IMG/VR virus record: IMGVR_UViG_3300030333_000819
Coordinates: 1-44,762 of that record
Length of the DNA: 44,762 nt
DNA from: a virus
Direction: 5' to 3' (one strand)
The notes beneath the pieces are model-generated. The model was not told the origin of the DNA. It saw only the letters and a program-made list of their open reading frames with translations, and did no database searches. Shown here one piece after another: positions 27,851 through 36,574 of this stretch. Made by a program: the position numbers and the translations under genes. Numbering within the stretch: position 1 is the stretch's first letter; every line of letters starts with the position of its first letter.

Positions 27851-29480
27851 TTTCAATTTTTTGTTGATTTTCAGGAGATACACTAAACATACCATCTTGA
27901 TCACCAAATAAACTTTGTAAACCTAACCAAGCATCTCCTTTTGTCTTAGAAATAGTAGGAAAATTATATTGATCCGCTACAAGATAAAGAATCCCATTTC
28001 TTTCTACAATATTACTTGACTCTCCTATAGTCATAGCCGCTGCTACTTCTGGATCAAAAAAAGATTCAGCCATTTCTTGAAGAGTTCCTATTGTTCCAAG
28101 TTTTTGGCGTAAATTTCCATAAACTAATTTAGCCGCATCACCATAATCTTTCTTGTAATTTGTAAAGCGTCCTTCTTTTTTAGCATTATAAGCCGCAATT
28201 CGGACAACATTTAATACATCAGGACTTAAACTGTCTTCAGTAATAGTTTCTTTTAACGTTTCAGGAACAGGTAGTCCGATCTTTTCAAACATAGAGGCAG
28301 CCATATGTTTAGCTGCAACTTGTGCGTGACTACCATACGCAGGAATAAGAGATTTACCGAAAAAATCAGCAGCATTTTCTTTTTTAAATTTTGGAACGTC
28401 TTTCTTTTTAATAGATAAATCTGGAGTAGACTCTACTTTAGGTTTAAAACCCTGCAAAGCATCCCATGTATTCTTACCAACTATTCCATCAGCAGTTAGT
28501 CCTTGTTCTTTTTGAAAAGCTTTAACAGCTTTCTCCGTAGCAGGGCCAAAGATACCTCTGTCCTCTCCCACATCCATGCCTAACATATCTTGTAGTGTAC
28601 CTACACTTTCTGTATCTTTAGCATTTCTTTTTAGAGTAGGAAGTTGAGTTATTTCTGTTGTAGGTTTAGAGTCTAGTGGAGTTTGGGGAGTGACTTCAGC
28701 AGCAGCGGCACTACTGATAGGATTGATAGCGGCTAATACATCTTGCATCATTGTTGCAAAGCCACCCCCCTCATCTATATTTGCAGAAGCAAACAACTGT
28801 GCTTCAGCCGCCCTCCTACGTACTAGACCACGTAACTTTTCACCGTTAACTTTAACAAAACCTACCTCTTCTGAGAACGCTTCATGCATAAAGTCTTCAA
28901 TTTGACCAGCTTCAAGGTACTGTTTAGCTTTGGATTTACCCCATGCACCAGAGCCTACGTTGTAGATAAGACTTGTTAGTGCTTCTACTTTACCTTCATC
29001 TCCATCGAGGCCAACCTTTTTAAGAGATGCTACAGCATGTGTCTCAGCCCACTTAGCGTCTTTATTTAAAAGAGCTTCAGCTTGATCTTGAGTCAAACCT
29101 TTACGATAGTCTACTTGTTCTCCATTAATTTCAATGAAGCCTTGTTTTACTTCTTCAGCAGTAAGCTTATGACCATACGCAATTGTTTGTGTGCCACCCT
29201 CTAATGAATCGTGACCATACCATTTACCATCTCTAAGACCAGCCCCGGAGCTATTCTCAAACTCCTTGATCTTTTCCACGTTTGTTTCTCCTATGTCTTT
29301 GTCTATGTTGCCTATACCTAACAATAAGTCTAAGTCTAAGTTGTCTAATTCATTTAAGATGTCACTATCAGACATACCTTGAGGTACTTCAATGTTAAAT
29401 GTTCCATGTACTGCATCGTTAATCTGTACCTTTTCAAATACAGTTTCTTCAGTATCAGTTACGTTTAATTGATCAACCAT
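27774..29480 (-). CDS. Virion protein with GH24 lysozyme and peptidoglycan-binding domain
   Basis: The 568-residue protein begins with a 65-residue virion-type N-terminus, followed by a T4-type lysozyme domain (about 70-235): IKEFENSSG with catalytic E75, TIAYGHKLT (99-107) and ALTSLIYNVGSGAWGKS. A peptidoglycan-binding domain 1 repeat lies at about 285-340 (LQDMLGMDVGEDRGIFGPAT, then KAFQKEQGLTADGIVGKNTW). The remaining 220 residues are unassigned. It is last in the internal virion protein series, so it probably opens the wall during DNA entry; no other endolysin is visible, so it may also serve in lysis. Confidence 0.85.
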   Translation of the reverse strand: MVDQLNVTDTEETVFEKVQINDAVHGTFNIEVPQGMSDSDILNELDNLDLDLLLGIGNIDKDIGETNVEKIKEFENSSGAGLRDGKWYGHDSLEGGTQTIAYGHKLTAEEVKQGFIEINGEQVDYRKGLTQDQAEALLNKDAKWAETHAVASLKKVGLDGDEGKVEALTSLIYNVGSGAWGKSKAKQYLEAGQIEDFMHEAFSEEVGFVKVNGEKLRGLVRRRAAEAQLFASANIDEGGGFATMMQDVLAAINPISSAAAAEVTPQTPLDSKPTTEITQLPTLKRNAKDTESVGTLQDMLGMDVGEDRGIFGPATEKAVKAFQKEQGLTADGIVGKNTWDALQGFKPKVESTPDLSIKKKDVPKFKKENAADFFGKSLIPAYGSHAQVAAKHMAASMFEKIGLPVPETLKETITEDSLSPDVLNVVRIAAYNAKKEGRFTNYKKDYGDAAKLVYGNLRQKLGTIGTLQEMAESFFDPEVAAAMTIGESSNIVERNGILYLVADQYNFPTISKTKGDAWLGLQSLFGDQDGMFSVSPENQQKIEINLGPISEIEKLLNDQEDNNTNQKD

Positions 29481-29493
29481 TAGGTATACCTTA

Positions 29494-31425
29494 TTATCTA
29501 TTTAGTATTCTAATTTTAGATTTAGATTCAGATGTCTTCCTAGCATCAATCACTTTTTGATCTTCAATTTCTTGTGGAGTTCTAGTCCAAACAGGTTTAC
29601 CAATTTTAATCCAAGCGGTACTAGCTTCAAATTCTTTTGGCGATAATCCAAACTCTATAATTGGACTATCTGTAGGAAGATTGTTTTGAATATTATTCCA
29701 TTGCATTTTAATAATTGTATCTTTAAGTTCAACAGTAGGTTTGTTTTTATCAGGCCCAAACTCTTTAAATTTAATTAGCCTATCTATAGCTGCTTCTGCT
29801 TCTTTTACAGCTTCTGATGTAGCACTACTTTCTCCTACAACTTTAAATGTTCCGTTGTCGTTAGTAACAATTACGTCTTCATCTCTAGCTACTTGAGCTA
29901 ACTCTAATAGTTTTTGAGATACACTAGATTGAGCAGTTTTATTATAAAAATCTATAACTTTAGTCGCTTGTGCGGCATCAACTTTCTGTAGTTTTTGTAG
30001 AAATAGTTTACCGTTAGCTCCTCCTAATACATCTAAAACTGCTACTTGGTTTTTTACTGTACTTAAATGTGCTTTACCATCTACTAACATTTGAGCAGCA
30101 TTAGATAAAATAGCTGTATCAGTTGGTTCAAGTCCTTTCTTAATTGTCTCAAGAGCTACAGATTGGTTCATTGATTTTTGAAAGTTATCTTCCGTAAACT
30201 TTTTATTTCCTTGAACAAGAAAAGATAAAGCTCCTTGTATAACTGATTTTTTATCTCTACCTGTATCAGCACTCGATAAACTTTTTTCTAACTTGTCGTT
30301 TAAAGTTCCAACATTTTGCAATAATACGTTAGCAAATGCTTCTCCTCCAATCTTTTTTGCTAAAATCATTGTCCTTAAAGCAGGATCGTTTAACATATCT
30401 AAAGTAGTATGCGCTTCTATAATTTTAACTGAAGACTCAACATTTTTTTGATAGGTTTCTAAAGCTTTTTCTTCTGTTAACTCACCTACTTTTAAACCCA
30501 TGTCCGATCCAAACATTTGAACCATCGATGTAGCTGGTCCCATCATATAATCTAGTTCCGCTTGAGATAGATTACTTTGTCCATCTGGATTAACTATACT
30601 TGCTAGTCTAATTTTTGTAGAATCAATATGGTTTCCTAAAAGAACTCTTATTTCTGCTTTCTCTTCAATAGAAGCTGTAGTGTATTTTTTAAGCAAAGGT
30701 AACAAATGACCTGTAGCAACTTTTGAAGCAACCTCTTTACCTTTGTCAAAAGTTGCATTAAGGTTGGCTCTAAAAGTACCACTACTTAATTGTTTACCAC
30801 CTCCACTAGCTCCTGCTGTACTTCCAATACCTCCTAGTATAACACCTTGTGATCGATGTAGTTCATAAGTGTTTAAAATTTCTGCATCTGTACCAGTGTA
30901 CCCTAACCCTTTAGCAATTTTAAGAGTGTTTGCAGTTGCAGTTACTGCTGCTTGACGTTTTTCACTTTCAATTTTATCAGCATTAGCCGCCATAGCTAGT
31001 GTAGGACTAACATATCCTGTTACATCTTTAAAAGCTTGGTCAATTGTAAGCCGATCCTTTTTACTAGTATTACTTGCATACAAACGTTTTCTTAAACTTT
31101 GAAGTTTAAGTTGACGAACACTGCTGTTAGGTATACTAGCAGTTAATTGTAATTCCTTACGAGCCTTTTTAAAGTAATCGGGGTCTTGTATAGACCCTAC
31201 AATTTCTGCTTCAATACTTGTTACTGCATCAGAACGTAGTTTATCTTGTGAAATTTCACTAATTAACGATGCACCTTGAAGCACTGTATTACTAAGGCCA
31301 GTAAACAAATTTGCTGTAGCATTGTTTAACTCAGTGTTAACAGCAACAGTTTGAGGTTGCGCCATTCGTGTATCAGGATCACCAATTGCTGCTGTAAACC
31401 CGGTAACTCCTCCTCGTGTAGCCAT
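29494..31425 (-). CDS. Internal virion protein (T7 gp15-like position)
   Basis: The 643-residue protein (MATRGGVTGFTAAIGDPDTR...) is mainly helical and polar, with long coiled-coil-like stretches (LTASIPNSSVRQLKLQSLRK, DKIESEKRQAAVTATANTLK) and no membrane segment. It lies between the 1556-residue internal protein and the lysozyme-containing protein, the order found for ejection proteins of T7-like phages. It is probably packed in the head core and ejected to build the trans-envelope DNA channel. The start overlaps the stop of the giant gene by TAATG. Confidence 0.78.
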   Translation of the reverse strand: MATRGGVTGFTAAIGDPDTRMAQPQTVAVNTELNNATANLFTGLSNTVLQGASLISEISQDKLRSDAVTSIEAEIVGSIQDPDYFKKARKELQLTASIPNSSVRQLKLQSLRKRLYASNTSKKDRLTIDQAFKDVTGYVSPTLAMAANADKIESEKRQAAVTATANTLKIAKGLGYTGTDAEILNTYELHRSQGVILGGIGSTAGASGGGKQLSSGTFRANLNATFDKGKEVASKVATGHLLPLLKKYTTASIEEKAEIRVLLGNHIDSTKIRLASIVNPDGQSNLSQAELDYMMGPATSMVQMFGSDMGLKVGELTEEKALETYQKNVESSVKIIEAHTTLDMLNDPALRTMILAKKIGGEAFANVLLQNVGTLNDKLEKSLSSADTGRDKKSVIQGALSFLVQGNKKFTEDNFQKSMNQSVALETIKKGLEPTDTAILSNAAQMLVDGKAHLSTVKNQVAVLDVLGGANGKLFLQKLQKVDAAQATKVIDFYNKTAQSSVSQKLLELAQVARDEDVIVTNDNGTFKVVGESSATSEAVKEAEAAIDRLIKFKEFGPDKNKPTVELKDTIIKMQWNNIQNNLPTDSPIIEFGLSPKEFEASTAWIKIGKPVWTRTPQEIEDQKVIDARKTSESKSKIRILNR

Positions 31426-34400
31426 TATGGTGTCCCCTCACTCTCACTCTCTTTATCATAAAGGTCTTTAGCAATACCTGTTTGTCTAAAGTACTGCATT
31501 TGAATTGATCTAGTTGTATTTTTAGCTTTAGAAAGTATGCTTTTATTTATATCTCTACGTTCTTGTTCATCAAGCACAGAAAATAAAAACTTTCTTGAAT
31601 AAAGAAATCTATCAAAATTATTTGATTTTATAGCTAGATTTAATTCTCTAGCTAGTACTTTAATAGTTGTTTTACGAAAAGTTTCTGCACCTTTTAAGGA
31701 TTCTTGCATAGCTCTTTTAGCAGCTTCATTAGAAGGGTCTAATCCTAGTATACCTAAAATTACTTCCATTGTTGTAGACGCACGATCAGTTGTTGCTCCT
31801 AGTTTATCTACATGCATACCTAATGTTGCAGCAATATACGCTCTTTCAAAGTTATTATAAGAAGAAATAGTATCTCGTAATCCTGCTGTACCTATAGCTA
31901 TAGCTGCATCAAGCTGTTCAATAGTTCCAAAATATTCTGATGAAGGATTTAAAAGTTTTAACATATTGTACCCTGCTGCGGTAGCTTTAGCTAATGTAGA
32001 CATACCAGCAGCATCAATTTTTAATACCTCTTCTAAATCAAGACTTGCTATTTTTGTAGCAACTTCACCCCAACCAGAACTAGTTAAACCTAATCCTGCA
32101 CGATGGGCAAAAGCAACATCAACCCCTAAAACATTAGCAAAAAGTGACTCAATCATTCCTCTTTCTATTGTGTCTAGCATTGCTTTAGGTATTTCAGCGT
32201 CTTCCCCAAACTGTTCTTTATACATTTCATTAATAGTATCACGTAATCTTAACCCATAACGAGGAGCCGTTGCACCGCCTACACCATACAAAGCCATTTG
32301 AGTTGTAAACATACGTAATTTTTGACCACCAGTAAAATGCTTAGAACCTCCTACCATTTCAGGTAGCATCATTTCTATAGCCCTAGCTTGATACCCCCAA
32401 AACTGTGTTGGTAAAGACATTAAACCCCGTTGCCAATCAGCCCTATCAATACGGTTCATGTTTGCTGTAAAAAATTCTGCGTTACTTCTTATTTCATCAA
32501 TAATAGATTCAGTAATTTTTACACCAGGATTAGCTTCACGCCAATTCATTGCTGCCGCCATTGTTGCACTAATTTTATTGTAGCGTTCAGTTTCCAAAAA
32601 CGGTACAGTTCCTGCATCTAAAAACTTTTGAAATATAGTTCCTGAAGATAATCCTTTAAGTTCTTGTTCTGCTAATCCCCCTGCTTTTAAACGCCATGTA
32701 CCAGTTTTTTGTAGTATATCGTGAAGCTCCATAACTTCATCACTTGATATACCTACAACTTTTCCAACACCTTTAGCAATTGCTTTTAATGTTTGAGGGT
32801 TTTCAGAAGCTAACATTAACCTCATAGGACCACCTAAAAATGCTGCTTTAGCTCCATTCTTAGGACTTGCAGACATCATTAACAACGTTGCTTGTGCTTG
32901 TATTGCTGGTTGCCTTAAGTTAAACAATCCAAGGTTAGCATTATAGGATAAACTTCTAATAAAACCAATAGGGTCTTTATTTTTTAAATTAGTAACTGTT
33001 TCATTTTTTAAAGGTCTTCCAATTTTTTTAGAAACAGACATAAAAATATCTGCTACAGAATGAACTAAATTTTCTTGAATCCATTTTTCTGGACCAGTAC
33101 GAGTATTTAATACATTTGCTTTTTGTTGTTGTATACGTTGAGCTTTTTGAATTAAAGGTATTAATTCGTCATTAGGATTATCTATATATTCAGGGTTTAG
33201 AAAATGCCCCATAGGACTTTTATTTCCCTTTAAAACAGTAGCAAAAGTTTGAGCAAAGTTAACCGCTTGTCTTTGTCTCCATGTTTCTATCGACATCAAT
33301 CGTAAAGCATTATCTAAAGATTTAGTTGCTGACTCTACAGGATTAATAACAGGAGCAGGATTACCGTTAAAATCAGGTAGGCGTTCTCCACGTTTAGTAG
33401 TTTGACCACCGTTAATAGCAATCATACGTTGAACGGAATTAATTTCTTGTGTATCAAAAGGATGTGCATTAGCTCCTGCTGCTATTGCTTCACGCACGGA
33501 TGTCAACTCTTGTCCATCTTGGACAGCCTCAAACCTCATACCTAAGTTTTTTTGTCCTACGTAATCTACAAAAACATTTACATTTTTAAATCTACCATTG
33601 GTAGCTTCATCAATTAAACGACTACTTTCATCACTATAAATAGCTTTACCATTAGCTCCTAGATTTTTTAAAACAATTTCCATTGCTTTATTCATCATGT
33701 TTGCAAATTCAACTGCTTCTTCTTTTGTCCCTACTCCATATGTTTTAGACTTTAAAAGAATAGGTACAGGATTACCTTCACGTTGTCTAAGTCTTCCTTG
33801 TTTAACAAAATATTCTTCTTGGTAAGCAACACGACCACCAGCACGATAATCCACTTGGTTATATTTTAAAGGTTTAACAGTTATGTCTTGAACTTTTCCT
33901 ATTAAAAAATTTAAAGGCTCAAGTACATCTGTTTCTCTTGCACCTTCTAACTCTGTTAAAATATAACCTTGTTGTTTTAATTCTTGTAATCTACTTACAG
34001 ATAAATCTTTTTCGTATCGACCTGTAGTAACATTATAAATAGATTTATTACTAGGATTAGCTATAGTATCAATAACTCTTGCATCAAAACTTTTATCTAA
34101 ACCTTTTTGTATTGCTTTAGGATTAGTTAAAGTTATCGTTTTAAATCCAAGGCGTTCTTTACGGCTATACTCAAAACTATTTAAAATAATATGATTAAAA
34201 TCATCCATGCGTCTTAATGCATGATAAGCTACAATTTGTTTATCATTTAAAAACCAACGATCTTTAAGTTGTTGAGGGTTAAACCAAGTACTGTTGTTTC
34301 TACCATACTCCATCACTTCTGCAAGACTTGCTTTTTCTTTTTTGTTTAAACCTTTAACAAATTTCATTAACTTAGTAGCATGGTTTAAAGCTATTTCTCG

Positions 34401-36095
34401 TGTAGCTAAAGTTAAATGTGCTGAACGAGCTTCAAGTGTACCAACAAAATTCGTTGGTGAGCCTAACACTCTTCTCCATCCACCAGCAATTTTTAAAGCT
34501 GCATCATCAATACCTTTATACGGTTTAACAAATCCTGCTTGGTCACTAATAGGTTTTGATAATTTTAAAAAATGTGTTCCATCTACTTCTTTTAAAGTAA
34601 CTGTAGCTCCATCTAATTTTAATAACTCAGCATACTCCATTGCTGTTTTTGCACTACTAAAACCTGTACCAGCAGCATCTCCAAATATAATAGTATACTT
34701 AGTTCCTTCAAGACCTTGTTCTACAGTATCAGTTATAGGTTTTAAAATATCAACATGATGAACACCTTGATCTAACATTTCACTAGCTAGTTGTTCTCTG
34801 TATACACTTAAAACATCTTCGACTTCATCTGCATTTAAAAATCTTACTTGTTGTGTGTCTAATATTTCTTGTGTAGTTTTTTCAATTATTTGAATGTCTT
34901 TCGCTACACGCCCAGATACACCAGGTGAACCTTCAACAATATCAGATATGGGTTTTAATTGTCCTTCAAGTAGTAATTCACCAGCATCAGCGGCTGTAGA
35001 ACTATCGTGAGTAATTTCTCCACTTCGTACTGCGTCTTGTGTAACAAGAATTTGTTCTGATGCAGATGCTCTATTACCAGCCATAATAGAAGCTGCACCA
35101 ATTTTACCTTTTAACAACGCTGAACCAATTTTATTAGCTAGTCCCACTCCTTTAAGAACAGAACCAATAGGTTTAGAAACCCACATACCTACAATAGTAC
35201 CATCTAAAAAGTGAATAGCGTTTTCTACAAAATTATCAAAACCAGTGTACTCTTGAAGGTACATAAAATAAGTTAAAGCAGCTAAATTATTACCACCACC
35301 TTCAACTCTATTACCTAATGTTCCTTCACCAGCTTCCATATCAAAAAATTTTTGCAACCTGTCTAAAGTTTTAGCTTTTTCAGGTAAAGACATAGCTTTA
35401 AATGTAGCAACTTGTTCTTCAATATCATACCCTGCAAGAATAGGATTATCTTCTGTTTTAATTTTTTGAGATAAAATATTCATTTGAGATAGTGGTATAA
35501 ATAATTGACCTACTTGCCCAAGTGTATCTAAATTCCAACCTAATTTGTTTATATATTTTTTAATTACTTTAGATAACAACATTTGTTCAGTTAATGTTTC
35601 TTGAACAACATCTTCATACGATTGAGTATCTAATTCTAAATCGTTTAATGAATGTATAGCTCTATCTTCATCTTGAGAACCGTCAGAAACAATTTGATCA
35701 GCCGCTGCTGATTCCATAATAGTGAACTTTTCAGTTTCTGTATCAAAAGAATATTGTAATTCAGTTAAATCTTTAATAGTTTCTGATTTATTGGAAAGTA
35801 ATGCATCTTGAATTAACTCATCCGAAAGACTTAATAACCGATCTAACTTTAAATTAACAAGTTCACTACGAATAGTATCTTCTTCACGTTGCAATGCAAG
35901 GTCGTAGTACTGCCCATGTTTAATTTTTAATTCTTCTGGAGTTAATTGGGATAGATTTTTAGCAGCTAACGTAGCAATACTTGCTGTTAACTCTGCATCT
36001 GGTATAGGAATAGATGTCTGCCCGTCTGTAAAATCAATAAACGGTTCTATTTCTTCAGGAGTTTCATCGTATAACTTTACAATATTTTCTAACAT
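31425..36095 (-). CDS. Giant internal virion protein (T7 gp16-like)
   Basis: With 1556 residues this is the largest gene of the window. It follows the gp14-like and tail tube genes, as gp16 does in T7-like phages. It is helical, with a Gly/Ala-rich region near 300-340 (GSALLKGKIGAASIMAGNRA) and several weakly hydrophobic helices in the C-terminal third (LPTQFWGYQARAIEMMLPEM, QMALYGVGGATAPRYGLRLR) that may insert in the host membrane. The motifs NLRQPAIQAQATLLM and TERYNKISATMAAAMNWREA recall marine podovirus ejection proteins. I see no transglycosylase signature; the wall-degrading domain is in the separate lysozyme-containing protein. Confidence 0.82.
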   Translation of the reverse strand: MLENIVKLYDETPEEIEPFIDFTDGQTSIPIPDAELTASIATLAAKNLSQLTPEELKIKHGQYYDLALQREEDTIRSELVNLKLDRLLSLSDELIQDALLSNKSETIKDLTELQYSFDTETEKFTIMESAAADQIVSDGSQDEDRAIHSLNDLELDTQSYEDVVQETLTEQMLLSKVIKKYINKLGWNLDTLGQVGQLFIPLSQMNILSQKIKTEDNPILAGYDIEEQVATFKAMSLPEKAKTLDRLQKFFDMEAGEGTLGNRVEGGGNNLAALTYFMYLQEYTGFDNFVENAIHFLDGTIVGMWVSKPIGSVLKGVGLANKIGSALLKGKIGAASIMAGNRASASEQILVTQDAVRSGEITHDSSTAADAGELLLEGQLKPISDIVEGSPGVSGRVAKDIQIIEKTTQEILDTQQVRFLNADEVEDVLSVYREQLASEMLDQGVHHVDILKPITDTVEQGLEGTKYTIIFGDAAGTGFSSAKTAMEYAELLKLDGATVTLKEVDGTHFLKLSKPISDQAGFVKPYKGIDDAALKIAGGWRRVLGSPTNFVGTLEARSAHLTLATREIALNHATKLMKFVKGLNKKEKASLAEVMEYGRNNSTWFNPQQLKDRWFLNDKQIVAYHALRRMDDFNHIILNSFEYSRKERLGFKTITLTNPKAIQKGLDKSFDARVIDTIANPSNKSIYNVTTGRYEKDLSVSRLQELKQQGYILTELEGARETDVLEPLNFLIGKVQDITVKPLKYNQVDYRAGGRVAYQEEYFVKQGRLRQREGNPVPILLKSKTYGVGTKEEAVEFANMMNKAMEIVLKNLGANGKAIYSDESSRLIDEATNGRFKNVNVFVDYVGQKNLGMRFEAVQDGQELTSVREAIAAGANAHPFDTQEINSVQRMIAINGGQTTKRGERLPDFNGNPAPVINPVESATKSLDNALRLMSIETWRQRQAVNFAQTFATVLKGNKSPMGHFLNPEYIDNPNDELIPLIQKAQRIQQQKANVLNTRTGPEKWIQENLVHSVADIFMSVSKKIGRPLKNETVTNLKNKDPIGFIRSLSYNANLGLFNLRQPAIQAQATLLMMSASPKNGAKAAFLGGPMRLMLASENPQTLKAIAKGVGKVVGISSDEVMELHDILQKTGTWRLKAGGLAEQELKGLSSGTIFQKFLDAGTVPFLETERYNKISATMAAAMNWREANPGVKITESIIDEIRSNAEFFTANMNRIDRADWQRGLMSLPTQFWGYQARAIEMMLPEMVGGSKHFTGGQKLRMFTTQMALYGVGGATAPRYGLRLRDTINEMYKEQFGEDAEIPKAMLDTIERGMIESLFANVLGVDVAFAHRAGLGLTSSGWGEVATKIASLDLEEVLKIDAAGMSTLAKATAAGYNMLKLLNPSSEYFGTIEQLDAAIAIGTAGLRDTISSYNNFERAYIAATLGMHVDKLGATTDRASTTMEVILGILGLDPSNEAAKRAMQESLKGAETFRKTTIKVLARELNLAIKSNNFDRFLYSRKFLFSVLDEQERRDINKSILSKAKNTTRSIQMQYFRQTGIAKDLYDKESESEGTP

Positions 36096-36572
36096 TTAGA
36101 AAAGACTCGCTATATCATTTCGATTACTAAAAATTGTACCACCAAACTTACTAGCAGCACCAAACAAGTTAGCTCTTTCACCAGCTTTTCTTGCTTGTAA
36201 AGAAAATTGTGCAGACCTATTAAAGAAAATATTTTGTTGATCTGTTAATGACATCATTTGGTTTAAATGCCCTAATCCAGAATTAGACTGACTAATAATA
36301 CTACCAAACCCTCCACGAACAGAACCAACTGCACCTTGTGCTGTAGCATTTGCTACTGCGGCAGCACGTTTAATACGCGCTTCACGAATTAATTTCATAC
36401 GCTCTCTTCGTGCTTTAATTTTATTTTTCCTGTCTTCAATTTCTTTAGCACGATTTCTTTGTTCAGCAGCAGCATCTAAAGCGTCAGACCTATCAGAAGC
36501 AGCAAGAAAACTCCCTATTGCTCCTATAGCTCCAAGGCCAATTCCTATCCAACCAAGTATACTACCAAACAT
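36096..36572 (-). CDS. Internal virion protein, small (T7 gp14-like)
   Basis: The 158-residue protein starts with a Gly-rich hydrophobic segment (MFGSILGWIGIGLGAIGAIG), followed by a highly basic helix (RKNKIKARRERMKLIREARI) and an Ala/Gly-rich C-terminal half (AAVANATAQGAVGSVRGGFG). This layout is typical of gp14-like ejection proteins that form the outer-membrane pore in the DNA ejection channel. It lies between tail tube protein B and the giant internal protein. Confidence 0.82.
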   Translation of the reverse strand: MFGSILGWIGIGLGAIGAIGSFLAASDRSDALDAAAEQRNRAKEIEDRKNKIKARRERMKLIREARIKRAAAVANATAQGAVGSVRGGFGSIISQSNSGLGHLNQMMSLTDQQNIFFNRSAQFSLQARKAGERANLFGAASKFGGTIFSNRNDIASLF

Positions 36573-36574
36573 AT

